DNA of 27,207 nucleotides from Phoronis ovalis (taxonomy: Eukaryota > Phoronida > Phoronidae): contig JAOXYB010043170.1 in NCBI GenBank assembly GCA_028565635.1, positions 1 through 27,207 of the forward strand. The letters run 5' to 3'. The notes below the pieces were generated by a model. That model was not told the DNA's origin. It worked only from the letters and a program-made list of their open reading frames with translations, and did not search any database. The first letter of the stretch is position 1. Every line of letters begins with the position of its first letter. The translations under genes and the position numbers were made by a program. Shown one piece after another: positions 1-13,700 of the stretch.

Positions 1-211
1 TTTTTTCCTGTTGATATGATATATAATATAGTATAATACATGTACTCAAAAGGTTCTTTTTCTAAAATTCTGTTTCCTGATTTTTTAAAGTCAGACAAAC
101 CTTTATTTGTAATGTAATTGATTGGTAGTTTGCACCTGTGTAAAACAGGAAGTAGAGGGTAAATCAACTGATGGAATAGCTGTGAGAAGATTCTATGATT
201 TTATGTTTTAG
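1..211 (+). other. SMC5 intron, 3' part
   Basis: AT-rich intron sequence ending in a TTTTAG acceptor. Nothing else is visible. Confidence 0.7.
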
Positions 212-1357
<1,146 letters not shown>

Positions 1358-1672
1358 TGACCGTGACTACTCTTTCCAGTTTGGTAAATTTTAAACCATG
1401 CAATTTAGATTATATATATATATCTTAAATATCTTAAATATCTACTGCTTGGACCAAACCAGAAATTTGCCAACCTGTCACCTTTTCACTAATTCAGGGA
1501 ACTAACTGCCATTTTTTTGTCACCAACAGATGTCTCTGCTTATGCATATTATTTAGTAGTTGTTTCAGTATAACTGATATTATTGAACATTAGTACAAAC
1601 CTTATTAGTTACGTACCTATATGTATGCCTTATGTTATTGGTATATAGTCAGGTATATTGTATTTGTCTTGA

Positions 1673-1678
1673 AATAAA
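1673..1678 (+). terminator. Candidate SMC5 poly(A) signal AATAAA
   Basis: A canonical AATAAA lies about 315 bases after the SMC5 stop, a normal 3' UTR distance. It is the first canonical hexamer after the stop. A downstream cleavage site cannot be placed from sequence alone. Confidence 0.55.
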
Positions 1679-3414
1679 CTATTTGCATGCACATGAGAGC
1701 ACTGCAGTCGGACCCTTCAATACCAGCATCATTTAGTTAGGCACAAAACTGACTCTAGAAAAGCTTTAACCAGTGAAAATTTAACAAAATACGAAAATAT
1801 TAATAAATAGTTGTTTATGTATTGATATGCTCACAAAAAGGAGGGTATTTCTTGGATCAAAGAACATAACATTTTTAATTGGTTTTGGCTAGGTATGCAA
1901 AGAAAGCGTTTTGTGCATTAATCACGCGAGCGCACGCAGAACTACATCATTGTTCAGTCACAAAATACTACATGCTGAGAAACTGGTGGCTGCACCAAGT
2001 GCATGCAAATAGTCTATTATAACAATGCTATCTTATGCAAGCTTATACTCCCTATCGAGTCTTATATTACATTGTTTTGTTTTCATTATGAAGGTCAAGG
2101 TCATTTGCTCTCTTGTGCTCACGATTCAAGTCAATGTCTTTATTTAGTATTTTGTTTATTTATAGATAGGACTAGATTATTTTTAAGTACTGCGTTGTAA
2201 CATGAAACTTCTGTAATACCGCTTATATTTTTGCATCTCGTTCGTCTTTACAAAATTGAACTTTGAAGATTGTTTCATAATCACTTAACTTCTGCACAGA
2301 CATGTAACATGTATCACCATTCTGCACACAGGCAATTTTTTGCTGCAAACTTTCAATTCCATGTTTTTTGGGGGCTTTTCAAATTACAGTTGAGAAATTC
2401 TGTAAATAAAATATATCATCAAGATCGGTTGAGTTTTCTTAAGTTCTCGGTGTGAATGGGAATTGTGGAAGGTTTGAAATAAAACAAGAACAGTGTCTTC
2501 AATATTAAAAGTAACTATGTTCTTTGATATTATAAGATATAGTTTTCAAATATGTTTGTGTTTAAGGTATCTCGCAAGAACTTCTATGTCTTACTAGTGC
2601 AATACAGTGTTAATCAAACATTTTGAACAATGAAAGTCTGTTGACAAGGTAGTCTCACATTCCTGTAATCTGCAATTATGTTTTAACATGCCCAATTGGT
2701 CCAAAATTCAATTACATATATAATTACACCTTTGCACCACAAAAAAGTTACACATGCGTGCAGAAGATTTAAATTCACAAAAAAAAACAATCAACAATTT
2801 ATACAAAGACTACATTTAAATGAACAGCTCACATATTGTTTATATATAAGTACTGTATAAATTTGCTTCTATAATGTATATCTCATTCAAAACTGAGCAC
2901 CTTGTATTACACTAAATCCAATTTAAAACATACTTAGCTGGATTTTGCACAGTACTTTATAAATACAACTTTTTTCTTGGTTATCAATTCAGTTATAGAA
3001 TGTCTTCTGAAGACCTGCGATTAAATTTTGAAATAACTAAACATATCAAAAAAATATTCAAAAAATTTAACTTTCTAAAAATATGCTTGAATCATATAAG
3101 TGGCCTTTATCAGCTGCATATTACAGTTACTTGATGATCGTCAAACAGTGCACTTTGTCTTTTGACTTGTGATGTGACACCACAAACAAAAGATAATTCA
3201 ATCTGAATGTGGCAAATTTAACAGTAATAGTTTTGTGGGATTCAATTGATCCCCTCGCGTAACAATAAACAAGCCTTGTCATCCCTAGGTTAGGGTCATG
3301 TCTTTTGAATGTTTAGACTGACAAGGCATGGCCTCCAATTTTAGTCAGAGGACTACAGATAAACTACAGCTGTTTAAAAATTACATGTATGTACATATAT
3401 CGCGAGAACAGTAT
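1679..3414. other. Convergent 3' UTR and intergenic region between SMC5 and the ADAM gene
   Basis: No convincing coding exon is present. The segment must hold the ADAM 3' UTR on the minus strand. Minus-strand AATAAA signals (TTTATT on the plus strand) occur at 2139-2144 and 2155-2160, which would give a 3' UTR of about 1.27 kb. I did not identify a closer canonical signal. Two 60-odd codon frames around 2003-2455 show no coding character. Confidence 0.5.
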
Positions 3415-4738
3415 CTACACCTCCACCGCACCATCAGTAGCCATAATATATGAATTCCTATGTTCATAACTGTCACTCGTATCTCGTGGTGGTGTATCAC
3501 TTTGCCTTTGACGATTTCGCACAATTTTTAAAGAATCAAAATGGTTCTGTTTTCCACCACTAGGTGACCTTGGACTGTCGGGGTCTGGGCTAGGTTGCCG
3601 GTAGTAGGAGGAGTCAAAAGGAGGGGATTCATCCTCGGGCAGAGTTGTTGGACGAGCCGGTACTTGATGGTGTTCATTTTGAGCAACATGTTTGCCTCTT
3701 TTATTACGAGGAGGTTGGAAGTTTGAGCGTGCTTTAGAAGCATAAAAACTAGGTAATTCGGCATTTCCATCAATAGGGCGAGAAACTGGTTTAAAATGGA
3801 AAGCATCAGAGTATTTTGGTGGTGAAGGACGTTGTATTCTCATGTTATCTGATCCACTATAGTCATGATAAGGATGGTACTGGTGGTTATAATTTGGCGG
3901 TGTGACAGCGTGTTCATTCGGAGATCTACTAAAGGGTTTAAATGAGCTTAGTGCAATATTTTCCCCACTCGAAGTCAGTTCTATGTTTGTTGACAGGTAC
4001 GGAGATTTCATGTCTTCTATTGGTATATCATCAATACTAACACTATTAAGAGTGTTCTGATCAAATCCTGTATCTATACCACTCTCATTAGCTGAATCCA
4101 TAGTATCACTGTTAACAAATATTTGTGTATTATCTTCCCTGTAATGTGCCTTGTCTCCCCTGTAATGATGATCAACCTCAGTTTCGCTGTACTTCATTTC
4201 TTCAGAATTTGCTGGTGATACAGTGTCTTTAGGTAAAACCTGGGCATCAATTTTTCTCATTAAATCATCAAGATTACGTAATTTGACAATTTTAGATTTA
4301 TTAGCGATGTCAGCTGAACTCTCCCGACTTGATTGTCTAGTATGTTTTCCTGGAGAGTTAGCTCTAGATACATCACTCATATTGCTCTCTGATAATTCTT
4401 CCCGACTACTATACGGTGTATAATCCCGATGTTCCATATCTCTTTGTCCAATAATTCTCTCTACTGAGTCGCTGTGTCTTGAATTATAATTCTTTATCAT
4501 ATCAACTCCATCAGGGTCGCTAAAACTGGCATCTTGAATTTCTTGGTCACTGCCTCCTTCATCAGATTCTTCATAATGTCGTGGTCCATTCTTTAGAATT
4601 CCTCGTTCAGGTATTTTTGATAAATCCTCCGGAATCTTCACAGTAGTTTGTGTATCATTGCTTTCCCTAGTCTGTTCATCCTCACTGCCTGTTATTACTT
4701 TTGCCTTTTTACCTTTTCTCTCCTGACGTTTATCTTCC
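3415..4738 (-). CDS. ADAM last coding exon: very long cytoplasmic tail
   Basis: The acceptor is TTTATAG; methionines further upstream are intronic. The exon encodes about 440 residues of hydrophilic, Ser/Pro/Asp-rich, probably disordered tail. It is basic at first ([14 protein letters not shown]), then acidic ([14 protein letters not shown]). Candidate partner motifs are PPKY at 3811-3822 (a PPxY WW-domain ligand), proline-rich stretches such as VPARPTTLP and [20 protein letters not shown] (possible SH3 ligands), and a C-terminal VEV that fits a class II PDZ ligand. Vertebrate ADAM tails are usually much shorter, so this one is unusually long. The motif assignments are pattern matches only. 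Confidence 0.93.
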
Positions 4739-7700
4739 CTATAAAATAAATGTCTTGTTTCTTTACCATTTTTGCTGTAAAACAGGTACTGTATAAATTC
4801 TGTCAGATACATGATGCATAAAAATGTGTACTGACTGTTCTACCATAGAACAATTTTGTATAACAACAGATATAATCTTTATAGAGGTTGAATTCATAGA
4901 TACGGCATTTAATGATGAATGTGTGTGATGGTATAAAAATTTTAAAAACATACCAAGATGATGGAAAAGTTTAAATTTTATATTTTACTATATCCTGATA
5001 CTAAACTTATAAAAGGTAAAAATGACTCAAATATAGGTCAATAAGGAGAAATCTAAAATTTTGATGGAAGCAATACCTGTAAGATGGCATACTGCCAAAT
5101 TTAATTATTCTGTTGGTACCATCATCCGAGGATTCTTCTTTACTTGGAGGCTTCTTTATCTTGTTGAAAAGGCCAGTTTTATAAAGACCATTTGACCGCA
5201 CAGGACTTCGACGTCTGCAATATACATGAGTTAAATCTTTTAAATAATTGTTTGCACAAGCTATGATATAGGAAGTACAGATTGTATGACAGTGTACTGA
5301 AGCAGAATTTTCGTGGAAGATAAAATTTTACAAAACTGCTAAAAAATATGAAATATTGTAAAGTTGTTGATTTGCATGGTCGAGAAATTATAAAGCTACA
5401 TGTAATTTACCTGTAACACAGCATAACGAAAGCCAGGATAACAACAACTACTCCCACACCACCGGCTAGTATAATAATCAACCACGTGGTACTCAAACCA
5501 CCTAACGATGCTGCAAGGAAAATGTTCAAACACAATTAATTATTTCCACATCTCAATTCAATAATAAAAATTGTCACCCCTTTATGTGACTGCTTTAATC
5601 TTGATTGCCAGACTGAGACAGTGTGAATAATATTTATATGAAATATTTTTAATGTGTCTTGAAGGAATCTAACATTACAAAATTCATGCTGTGAAATTAT
5701 AAAGTTATCGTTAGAAATGGTACCTATTTTGAATAAATTATAAACATATCATATTTAAGAAATTGGCACCTGTTTCAACAATTGCTGATATATTCTTTGT
5801 AGAATCTATTGCTGTTGTTACCGATACAGTTGGAGTACTGGTGGTCATTTCAGTAGAGTGAACAGTGGTTGTTGTAAGATTCCTCTTAAGGTTACAACGT
5901 ATGCCTTCCCATAAGGCATCACAGAAACATGTTCTGGCAGTTGTACAAATCTGGAATTCAATAATCATATAAAAATCTTTTCTCCATTGACTTTTAGTCA
6001 TTCTTGCTTAAATAAAATTTTATATTTTTTATACAACATTGGAACTTGATATATGAATGATGTATATGCAAACTTTTTGAGAAACAATTGGTTGAATTTA
6101 CAGGAAAATTTAACAGTTATGAAAGTAAAATGTAAATTGTTTTGGAAATAATAAGAGGATGACTGAATGATGGAACTTTAGTAATCCACAGCTGGGCGCA
6201 GTCTGCATAAATCCATCCGTTAGTGTTCCGTACCTTCTCAACCAATGTCTGGGCTTAAACATAATCAATTTTTCTTTATTATCTCGAAAACCAGAATATC
6301 GATAATCCCTTTATTTCTATATAAAGTGTCACGAGTCTTGACACCAATTAAATTGCAGCATACAATAATAGGTATAACAGTGGACTAAGCGGGTAGGGGG
6401 TCGATCACTCACATTTTGTCCTGCCAGCATTTACCTATAGTCTGCTAAGCAGAGAGCAAGCTCCCTGGCGATACCTATTCAGAATGAGTCATAATGATAG
6501 GATAGACGTGGCAAGCGACGATGGATCATGCAGAGAGAAAGGCTTATCTTGGTTCGCAAAGATTGACGATGTAATTATTTCGCCCTCGTTAAATTGAAGG
6601 AATATAACAAAAATAGACTATGGATGAGCCCAGACGTTAGTTGAGAAGGTACGGAACACTAACGGATGGATTTATTCAGACTGAGCTGAACGATACCTAC
6701 CCCATGTCCTGAACATGTGATATTGAACTCATCTTTTGGACATGTATCATCACTGAAAAATGAAGATGCCTCAATGCATTGCTGATTGAGACACATATGT
6801 CGAGGTCCACATTGTGTTCCACCTAACACAAGGCCTATTTCTGTCACATCAGATGAGATTTGCCCCATAGCAATCCTGAAATGAAGGGTAAAACTTGTTA
6901 ATATGCAGGAGTCAAAAATTGGTTGGCTTGCATTTAGGAAAGTTCTTACATTACATTGCAGGCTGACCAATAATAATCCCTCGACTTTAAACTGTAACTA
7001 GAAATTGGTCCTACTTCAATCAGGAACCTTGCTGAGGTTTTCTATGAAAACTAGAGGAGATTCGAACGTAACACTTTTATTTGAAATTCATTTGGCTTTC
7101 ACAATAGTTTGATTCAAATTTCATAAAACTTTTAATAATTCAATTTGACTTACTTGCACTCAAATTTCACACCGGCAGTGCTAACCATTGTTCTACTGAA
7201 GGTTAGTCTATCAGCACCCTCTAAAGGTGTCATCTCACCACCAGAACAGTGAAGCAGACCACATGTCACATCACTACAACACAGGGACATGACACTTGGG
7301 CTCAAAAACAAAATACTCAGAGGTTTGTTTGTTAGATGTTGACGTTCGTTTAATGAATAATTTGTTTATCAAGAGATATTAAAATTTTAAATAACAGTCA
7401 CAATAACAGAACATTGTTTGGTTTACATTTCCTGCATAGTACTCAGATAAAAACATTTACCATTAGCAGAAGGAGTGCTTGTAGTTACCCTTCAAGTAGT
7501 TACCCTTCAAGCACTGTCCTATGATTGTGCATTATATGAAAGATTAGTTACCTGTCCGCACACTGCTTATACTGTTCATCAGTGGTCTGATTTTTCCCAC
7601 AGTGCCCATTTAAACTTCCTGTGGGGTTGAATCTCTCGAAACATTGCATATCCGATGCTATGGATTCTATCATAAAAAATAAGTCATTGAAATAGTTTCT

Positions 7701-10700
7701 ATTGTCAGCGTGAAGAGTCAGTGAACATTTTATGAAACTGAACTAATATGTGGCAGTCAATATCAGTATGCCTGAACTGTCATGCAGTACAGGTTGCATC
7801 TTGCAAAGAAGACGATATTCAGAAAGTATCTCATTACTATAAATTACATATACATTAGTCAACATGAAATGTAAAAGCTTTTAATCTCTTCTGTGTCTAA
7901 ACTTCTAACTGGTTTACCTTGTCCCCAGACAGCTTTGCACTGGTTATCTAAAGTTGGACAACGACCTTGATAACAGTAACCTTGACCTTCATTACATGGC
8001 TGACCATCTTGAACAAACACATTAACAGGACACTCCCCTGTCAGCCCATCACAAAATTCAGGCACATCACATGGGGACATAGCTTCTCGGCACATATGCT
8101 GTGTGGGTAATGCCTACAAAGGCAAATATGCAATTTATTATATTTTGTTAAAATTATTAATGTTTACACAAATTAGAATAGAAGAATAAAAAGAAAGGTT
8201 GAGAAATGTATAAGGCAAGAACATAGTCATCAAGTAACTATACACCAGCTCTAGCTATTTTAAATTAAAATATTTCGAATTTTTTATAACAATAATTGAC
8301 TTTACACATAGTATTGGGAATTGAAACACTGGGGTACACCTGGTTTCAGATAAATGATGAGATAAAGCATTGTGATTAACACCAAGCCTTGGAGTAGAAG
8401 ACCTGCACTATGTTGAAAACGATGCAGAAAATCATACCTTTATCACACAATAAATTCTTTTATGTCATTTTTTTTGATTTAATGCATGATATAAAATTTA
8501 ATAAAAAGGAAAATAAGTTTAGTTTCTGAAGACCTTAAGATTATTTTTCAGTGACACAAAATTCAAGCCTAAGCATGCAGGGTTTTATCATTTTTTTTAT
8601 CTCTGTTTACATAGCAACAGTGTCTACTTGCTGTACACACCACTTTAATGCTCTAGTTGCAACAAATAACTTATTTTTGCACTGCTGACAACATTCCTTG
8701 AAAAAGCCATCTTTTGAGTAACTAAAAGCTTGGATTATTTAAATTCTTGTAAAGCAACCATAAATCTTCTCCATTTCGTGCAATCATCAAATGACTGGTT
8801 TTTCATACCTTAAGACCATGTGAGAACAGTGAGAAATATCATTTTTTAAAATAAAAATATTGTATTAAATTGTGTATATTTTATGCAATACCAAGGAAAA
8901 GAACAAATCACGAAGAATTGTTACAAATTTTAAAAGCAAGCAGTTCTTGTAAAAACTTCACAATATCAGGTTATTACAGTTTGGATGAAATTTATATACC
9001 CACGTTTATATTTAATATACTATGACCGGAAATAAACGCACCTGAAGTATAAGATCGACGTAACTTGACTACTTAGTTCAAGTTCGTTATAAAGAAAGTG
9101 GATGCACATTTAATTCAGCTACATAATTTAACAGTCGCACATTTCAACTTTCAACTCACACTCATCCAAACCACAAATGGTGGCAATCTTGAATTTTGCT
9201 AGAGGAAGAATTGTGATTTTCAAAAACTTGAATAGGGCTAAATGATTTCATGGATCCACTTCATTTTTGAAGTACTAAATAAATAATCAAAAGATTTCAG
9301 AATATAAACATTATCAGTGCATTATTTTACAAATACTTATAAATCTTAACAATGCCATTATACTATCACTATTCAAAAATGAATAGACTTTATCTGCGAT
9401 GAGTTTGGAAAACACCTAAAATAATTATGTAAAATTAAAATTTCATACTACTTTGAAGTTGGCACATTTATTTCAGGTCATACATGTATTAAATATAGTA
9501 ATTCTACTATAGATGACACTTAATTTACTAATTCCAATATAAGCAACAGGTTAATAAAAATAATGATTCAGTAAGGTATCGAAAAAATTGACAATATCAA
9601 AAAAGTTGGCAATTAATGGGTTGACACTTGAAGTTTAAAACAGTATTACATGCTAATGTTATAATAGAGATAAAATGTGTAGGGAAGATAAACTGATTGA
9701 CGGTTGATATATGCTGTGCATTAAAACGAAACTACAACGTAACTAAAACTGTAACCACAGCTGTTGATAAAACAGTATTTTCCTAGAGAAAATATTTAGA
9801 GCAAGTCATAGAGATTGGAATGTTATCAACAAAAGTATCAAAGTTTGAGTGCATGAGAATGAGACAATAATTAGATAACTTTTTTCCGGGAATTTGAATA
9901 ACATATTAAGATAAAAAGTCCAGTTTGAATTCTTTGCCAGCGTAGCGGAATTGCGAAAGCACAGTATAAGATAAATGACCAAAATGTTGCAGGTGAGGCT
10001 ACTAAAATATTTTCTAACTCTTAACAGATGTTTCAAAATGTATAGGAGTTTATAGCAATTGCATGTATGGACCGAGAAAAATGTACTATTATGTAAAGTA
10101 CTGCGTGTACTTTTATTAGTTCTTCATGAATACCAATCAGTCAAGAAGAAAGAGTACCGAGTAAAAAAACTTGACAAGTGATTTAAAGCATGTAACAGCT
10201 AATTAAAAAAGTAACAGATACTAGATTATTATAATTTTTTCATATTATATCTGCATAACAGAGGAAAATGTTCAATACACAGAATTTTTTTCATCCCTTT
10301 TAAAACATAAGTCTACATTGCATACAGGTGACAATAATAAAAGTACCAAACTGCAAAGTTTGTTCAGTTGTTTAAATATCACAAAAAATGAATGCAACCT
10401 AAACTTTAATGTAGTTTAAACCTAATGATTTAAATATTATTTCTACAGAATTACATTCATGCAGTAGAAATATATGTTTTATGCAGTTCTTAAAAACTCA
10501 CCTCCTTGCTTAAAAAAGGTAAGCAACTTAATTTTAATATCATAATACAACTATGGTAAAAAAACTATACAGATATTAATTATTAAATGGTAGTTTAATC
10601 TGATTTTAGCTTATTAAAAGTATCCTACTAGGAATTTGGAATTGGTATAAACAGACAGATAATGAAGAGGGTGAAGATTGGTTTTATGCAACATGCCAAG

Positions 10701-13700
10701 GAGACCTGTGCATCGTCAGTCAATGGGTGGAGAAAGGTAATTTTAAAATAGATAAGTAATCTGTGCTATAATATTTGCACTGATATGGACTACAAGCCTA
10801 CTGCAGTCACATTTCATGGAGTAAAGGTTTGCACAGTGTAAACAATTTTATCGTAATTTATCGTAATTATGAATCCAGAGGAAAATAATTTCTACTACCA
10901 AATAAAGAAGCTTATTTTTTTTATATCACACACTTATTTTGCTTCGGTGAGTTGGACAGCTTTTATGCAAAATAAACATTCACAGCTCTTAGAAAACAAA
11001 TCTAGTTCTGGACTGTTCATATATCAAAATGAAACACTGGAATTGTCTGACATGAATTATAGTTTATTGCGAAAAATAAAAACATTTATGTATAATGTAT
11101 ACACTGCAGTGCAATCCAGAAGTGTGGTTCTGAATCTAAAATTGATTATCAAACAAGTGCCTCACATGTTATAACAATGAATACCAAGAGAACGTGTAAT
11201 AAGCTGGTATTATTTATCCGCAACACAGATTTAATAAATTTATCCCATTTGCAGGTACAGATGTTAATTTTAAAGATCGTAATGGAAGAACAGCTCTTAT
11301 GCATGCAATACAATATGGCCACAAAAGTGTAGTGCAACTACTTCTACATCAAAAATGTGAAGTTAACATACAAGATTATGCCGGTTCTACAGCACTTATG
11401 CTTGCTGCCAACTATGGTCAAGTGGAAAGCGTCAAAGTTCTACTCAAGAATGAATGTGATACTAATATTCAAAATAAACAAGGGAACACTGCATTAATGA
11501 TAGCATGCCAGCAAAATCACTCTTCTGTTGCAAGGGTTTTGCAGAAAGCTGGAACTCGGGTTAATATAACAAACCATAATGGAGACACAGCAGTGCTTCT
11601 GGCTAGTAAAGCAGGCTCTACTGTCATAGTTGATATTTTGTTATCTGCGGGATGTAATGTCAACAGTCAGAATAAATATGGAGATACTCCCATAATAGTG
11701 GCTTCTAGAAATGGTTCCTTGGAAATTGTTAAAATCTTGGTTAAACATAAATGCTCTGTAGATATTCTGAACAGTAAAGGGAAAAATGCTTTGATGATCA
11801 GTAGTACAATAGGGTGCGAAGAGATTGTTCAATTAATAATTAAAGCTAACAAAAACATTCTCAATGCACAAGATACAAATGGCGATACAGCACTTATATT
11901 AGCGACTAAGTTTCTTCATCCCGTTATTGTGGAGAAACTCATTGCAGCAGGAAGTGATGTCAACATTTGCAACAACTATGGACAAACAGCCATCTTAGAT
12001 TTAGCAATGCGTCACAGCAGACAGTACTATATCTGGTATCACGCTGTAATTCAGTATATGCGGAATGCTGAAGACCGGCAAAGAGACCAAAAAAAATACA
12101 TCCAAATAGCAACGTCTCTACAGAATGCAAACAGTGATTTGACCCTACAAGACTGCAATGGAGATACAGTGATACACTGGGCTCGGTACTCAGACACTCT
12201 GATATCTTGTGTCCTGTCAAACAAAAAATTGCTCAACAAGACAAACAATGATAAAACTTTGTTAGATATATTGCAAGAAGAGAAACAAATGAAATATCCA
12301 TTGAACATACCACACAGTGATAAAAGACTCTGTGAACTAATGCTTGAAGATGACCGGCACAAAGAACAAGATTTGGAAAATATAATAGCAATTGTATCAA
12401 AAGCCGGTGGACTGAATGCAATACATGTTGCAGCTCAAAATGGTGACAATGATATGATCCAAAGGCTTTTTTTGAATGAAGTCAATCTTAACATGATCTC
12501 ACCAGAAGGAAAGTTGCCATTTCATTATGCTGTTATATTCAACAGAGTAAATACTGTCAAGTTTCTGTTAGATAATGCGGATTGTGGTGTGTTTGTTTTG
12601 ACAAGAACTATAAAAGGAATGACACAATCAGACATTGAAAAAAGTAGTCAAAATGTACAATTATTTGAGACATTGACCACTGCAGGAATTGATATCACAG
12701 GTAATAAATAGTGTACCCAGCATTCTAAAAGAAATATCTTATAAGGAACTGTAGGTTCACACTTTGGCAATAAATGTATCACCCTAGCTAGAGATTGTGG
12801 TATTCAGTTGGTTAAAAGCTTCATTTCTTTAGTGCCTTACATCAAACTGCACCTTCTACATTGAACAATCTTTGAAGCAGACCTTCATGCATAACATATC
12901 TGATGATAGTGAAGCAATTGATACTGACTGTGCAATTCTAAAGCAATTCTTAGCAACTAGGCCTACCAATGCATTGCTGAATGCTTAACTGCATAATACT
13001 TCGCTTTTCAGAAATCATGCGTACAGTGTGGACAAGTGGAGACTATGCCAAACTCAGGTTTCTATTAGAACACAAAGGCAACATTTCTAGTGAAATTGTG
13101 AATCAGCTCAGTTGGGGTAGCAACATTCATCCTTTACACTCAGCATGTCGTCAAGGACATTTGGTTGTAGCTCAAAAGCTAAAAGAGGCAAATGTGGACA
13201 TGAATATGAAAACTACAGATGGCCGAACATGTCTTCATCTGGCAACAGAAGAAAGACATCATGATATAGTAGAATATCTTGTTAATGGAAATATCATTGA
13301 TTTTGATGCAACAGATGGAAATCAACAGTCTGCTCTGGAGATAGCAGTCCAAGCACAAGATGAAAGAATTGCCAAATGCCTCCTATCAAAGGGCTGTAGT
13401 ACGCTGAGTAAGTATATTTTCTTGAGATCACACACCAGTGTTCATACAATTTAATGACTTCAATGTATTGTATAAATGGCTCATCACAACCCCACCACCT
13501 GGTGGTATATCGATAAACTAGTTAGATATCTGTAGATATCCACTGACAATTACAGAACTTTTAAAATTTTAAATTTCTTATCAAAAAGAATATTCATTTA
13601 ATGACATATCAAATGTTTATATTTCTTGTTCTGACATATAGAATATCATTCAAAAATAAAGCATATTGTTAAGTTATACTGTTTACTGTCTTGCAGAAAT

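Larger units (their letters stand above)
6199..6683. mobile_element. MITE-like non-autonomous DNA transposon in an ADAM intron
   Basis: A 485-bp segment is bounded by near-perfect 57-bp terminal inverted repeats beginning CAGTCTG, with 3 mismatches; weaker similarity continues about 20 bp inward. It has no coding capacity. The flanks AGCTGGGCG (6190-6198) and AGCTGAACG (6684-6692) could be a decayed 9-bp (or 8-bp) target-site duplication, 7 of 9 matching. A 9-bp duplication would suggest the Mutator superfamily and 8-bp hAT, but the family is not settled. The interior is unlike any other part of the window. The near-identical arms suggest a fairly young insertion. Confidence 0.82.

Noticed and set aside
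3528..3806. 92-codon minus-strand frame overlapping the ADAM tail
   Set aside because: It is another frame of the Ser/Pro-rich tail exon, which has its own clear frame and splice site.
4223..4423. 66-codon plus-strand frame opposite the ADAM tail
   Set aside because: Antisense shadow of the tail exon with no independent support.
10474..10518. Possible first exon of the ankyrin-caspase gene ending TTAAAAAAG|GTAAGC
   Set aside because: The frame with an ATG (MFYAVLKN...) ends in phase 0, whereas the next exon needs phase 1; the phase-1 frame has a stop and no ATG.
10869..11174. 101-codon plus-strand frame between the first two ankyrin exons
   Set aside because: It lies in a well-defined intron, is AT-rich, shows no ankyrin pattern or other domain, and its use would break the phase-1 join.
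13479..13540. Short palindromes (CCACCACCTGGTGG and AGATATC repeats) in an intron
   Set aside because: Too short to be transposon ends or a structured RNA, and not repeated elsewhere in the window.
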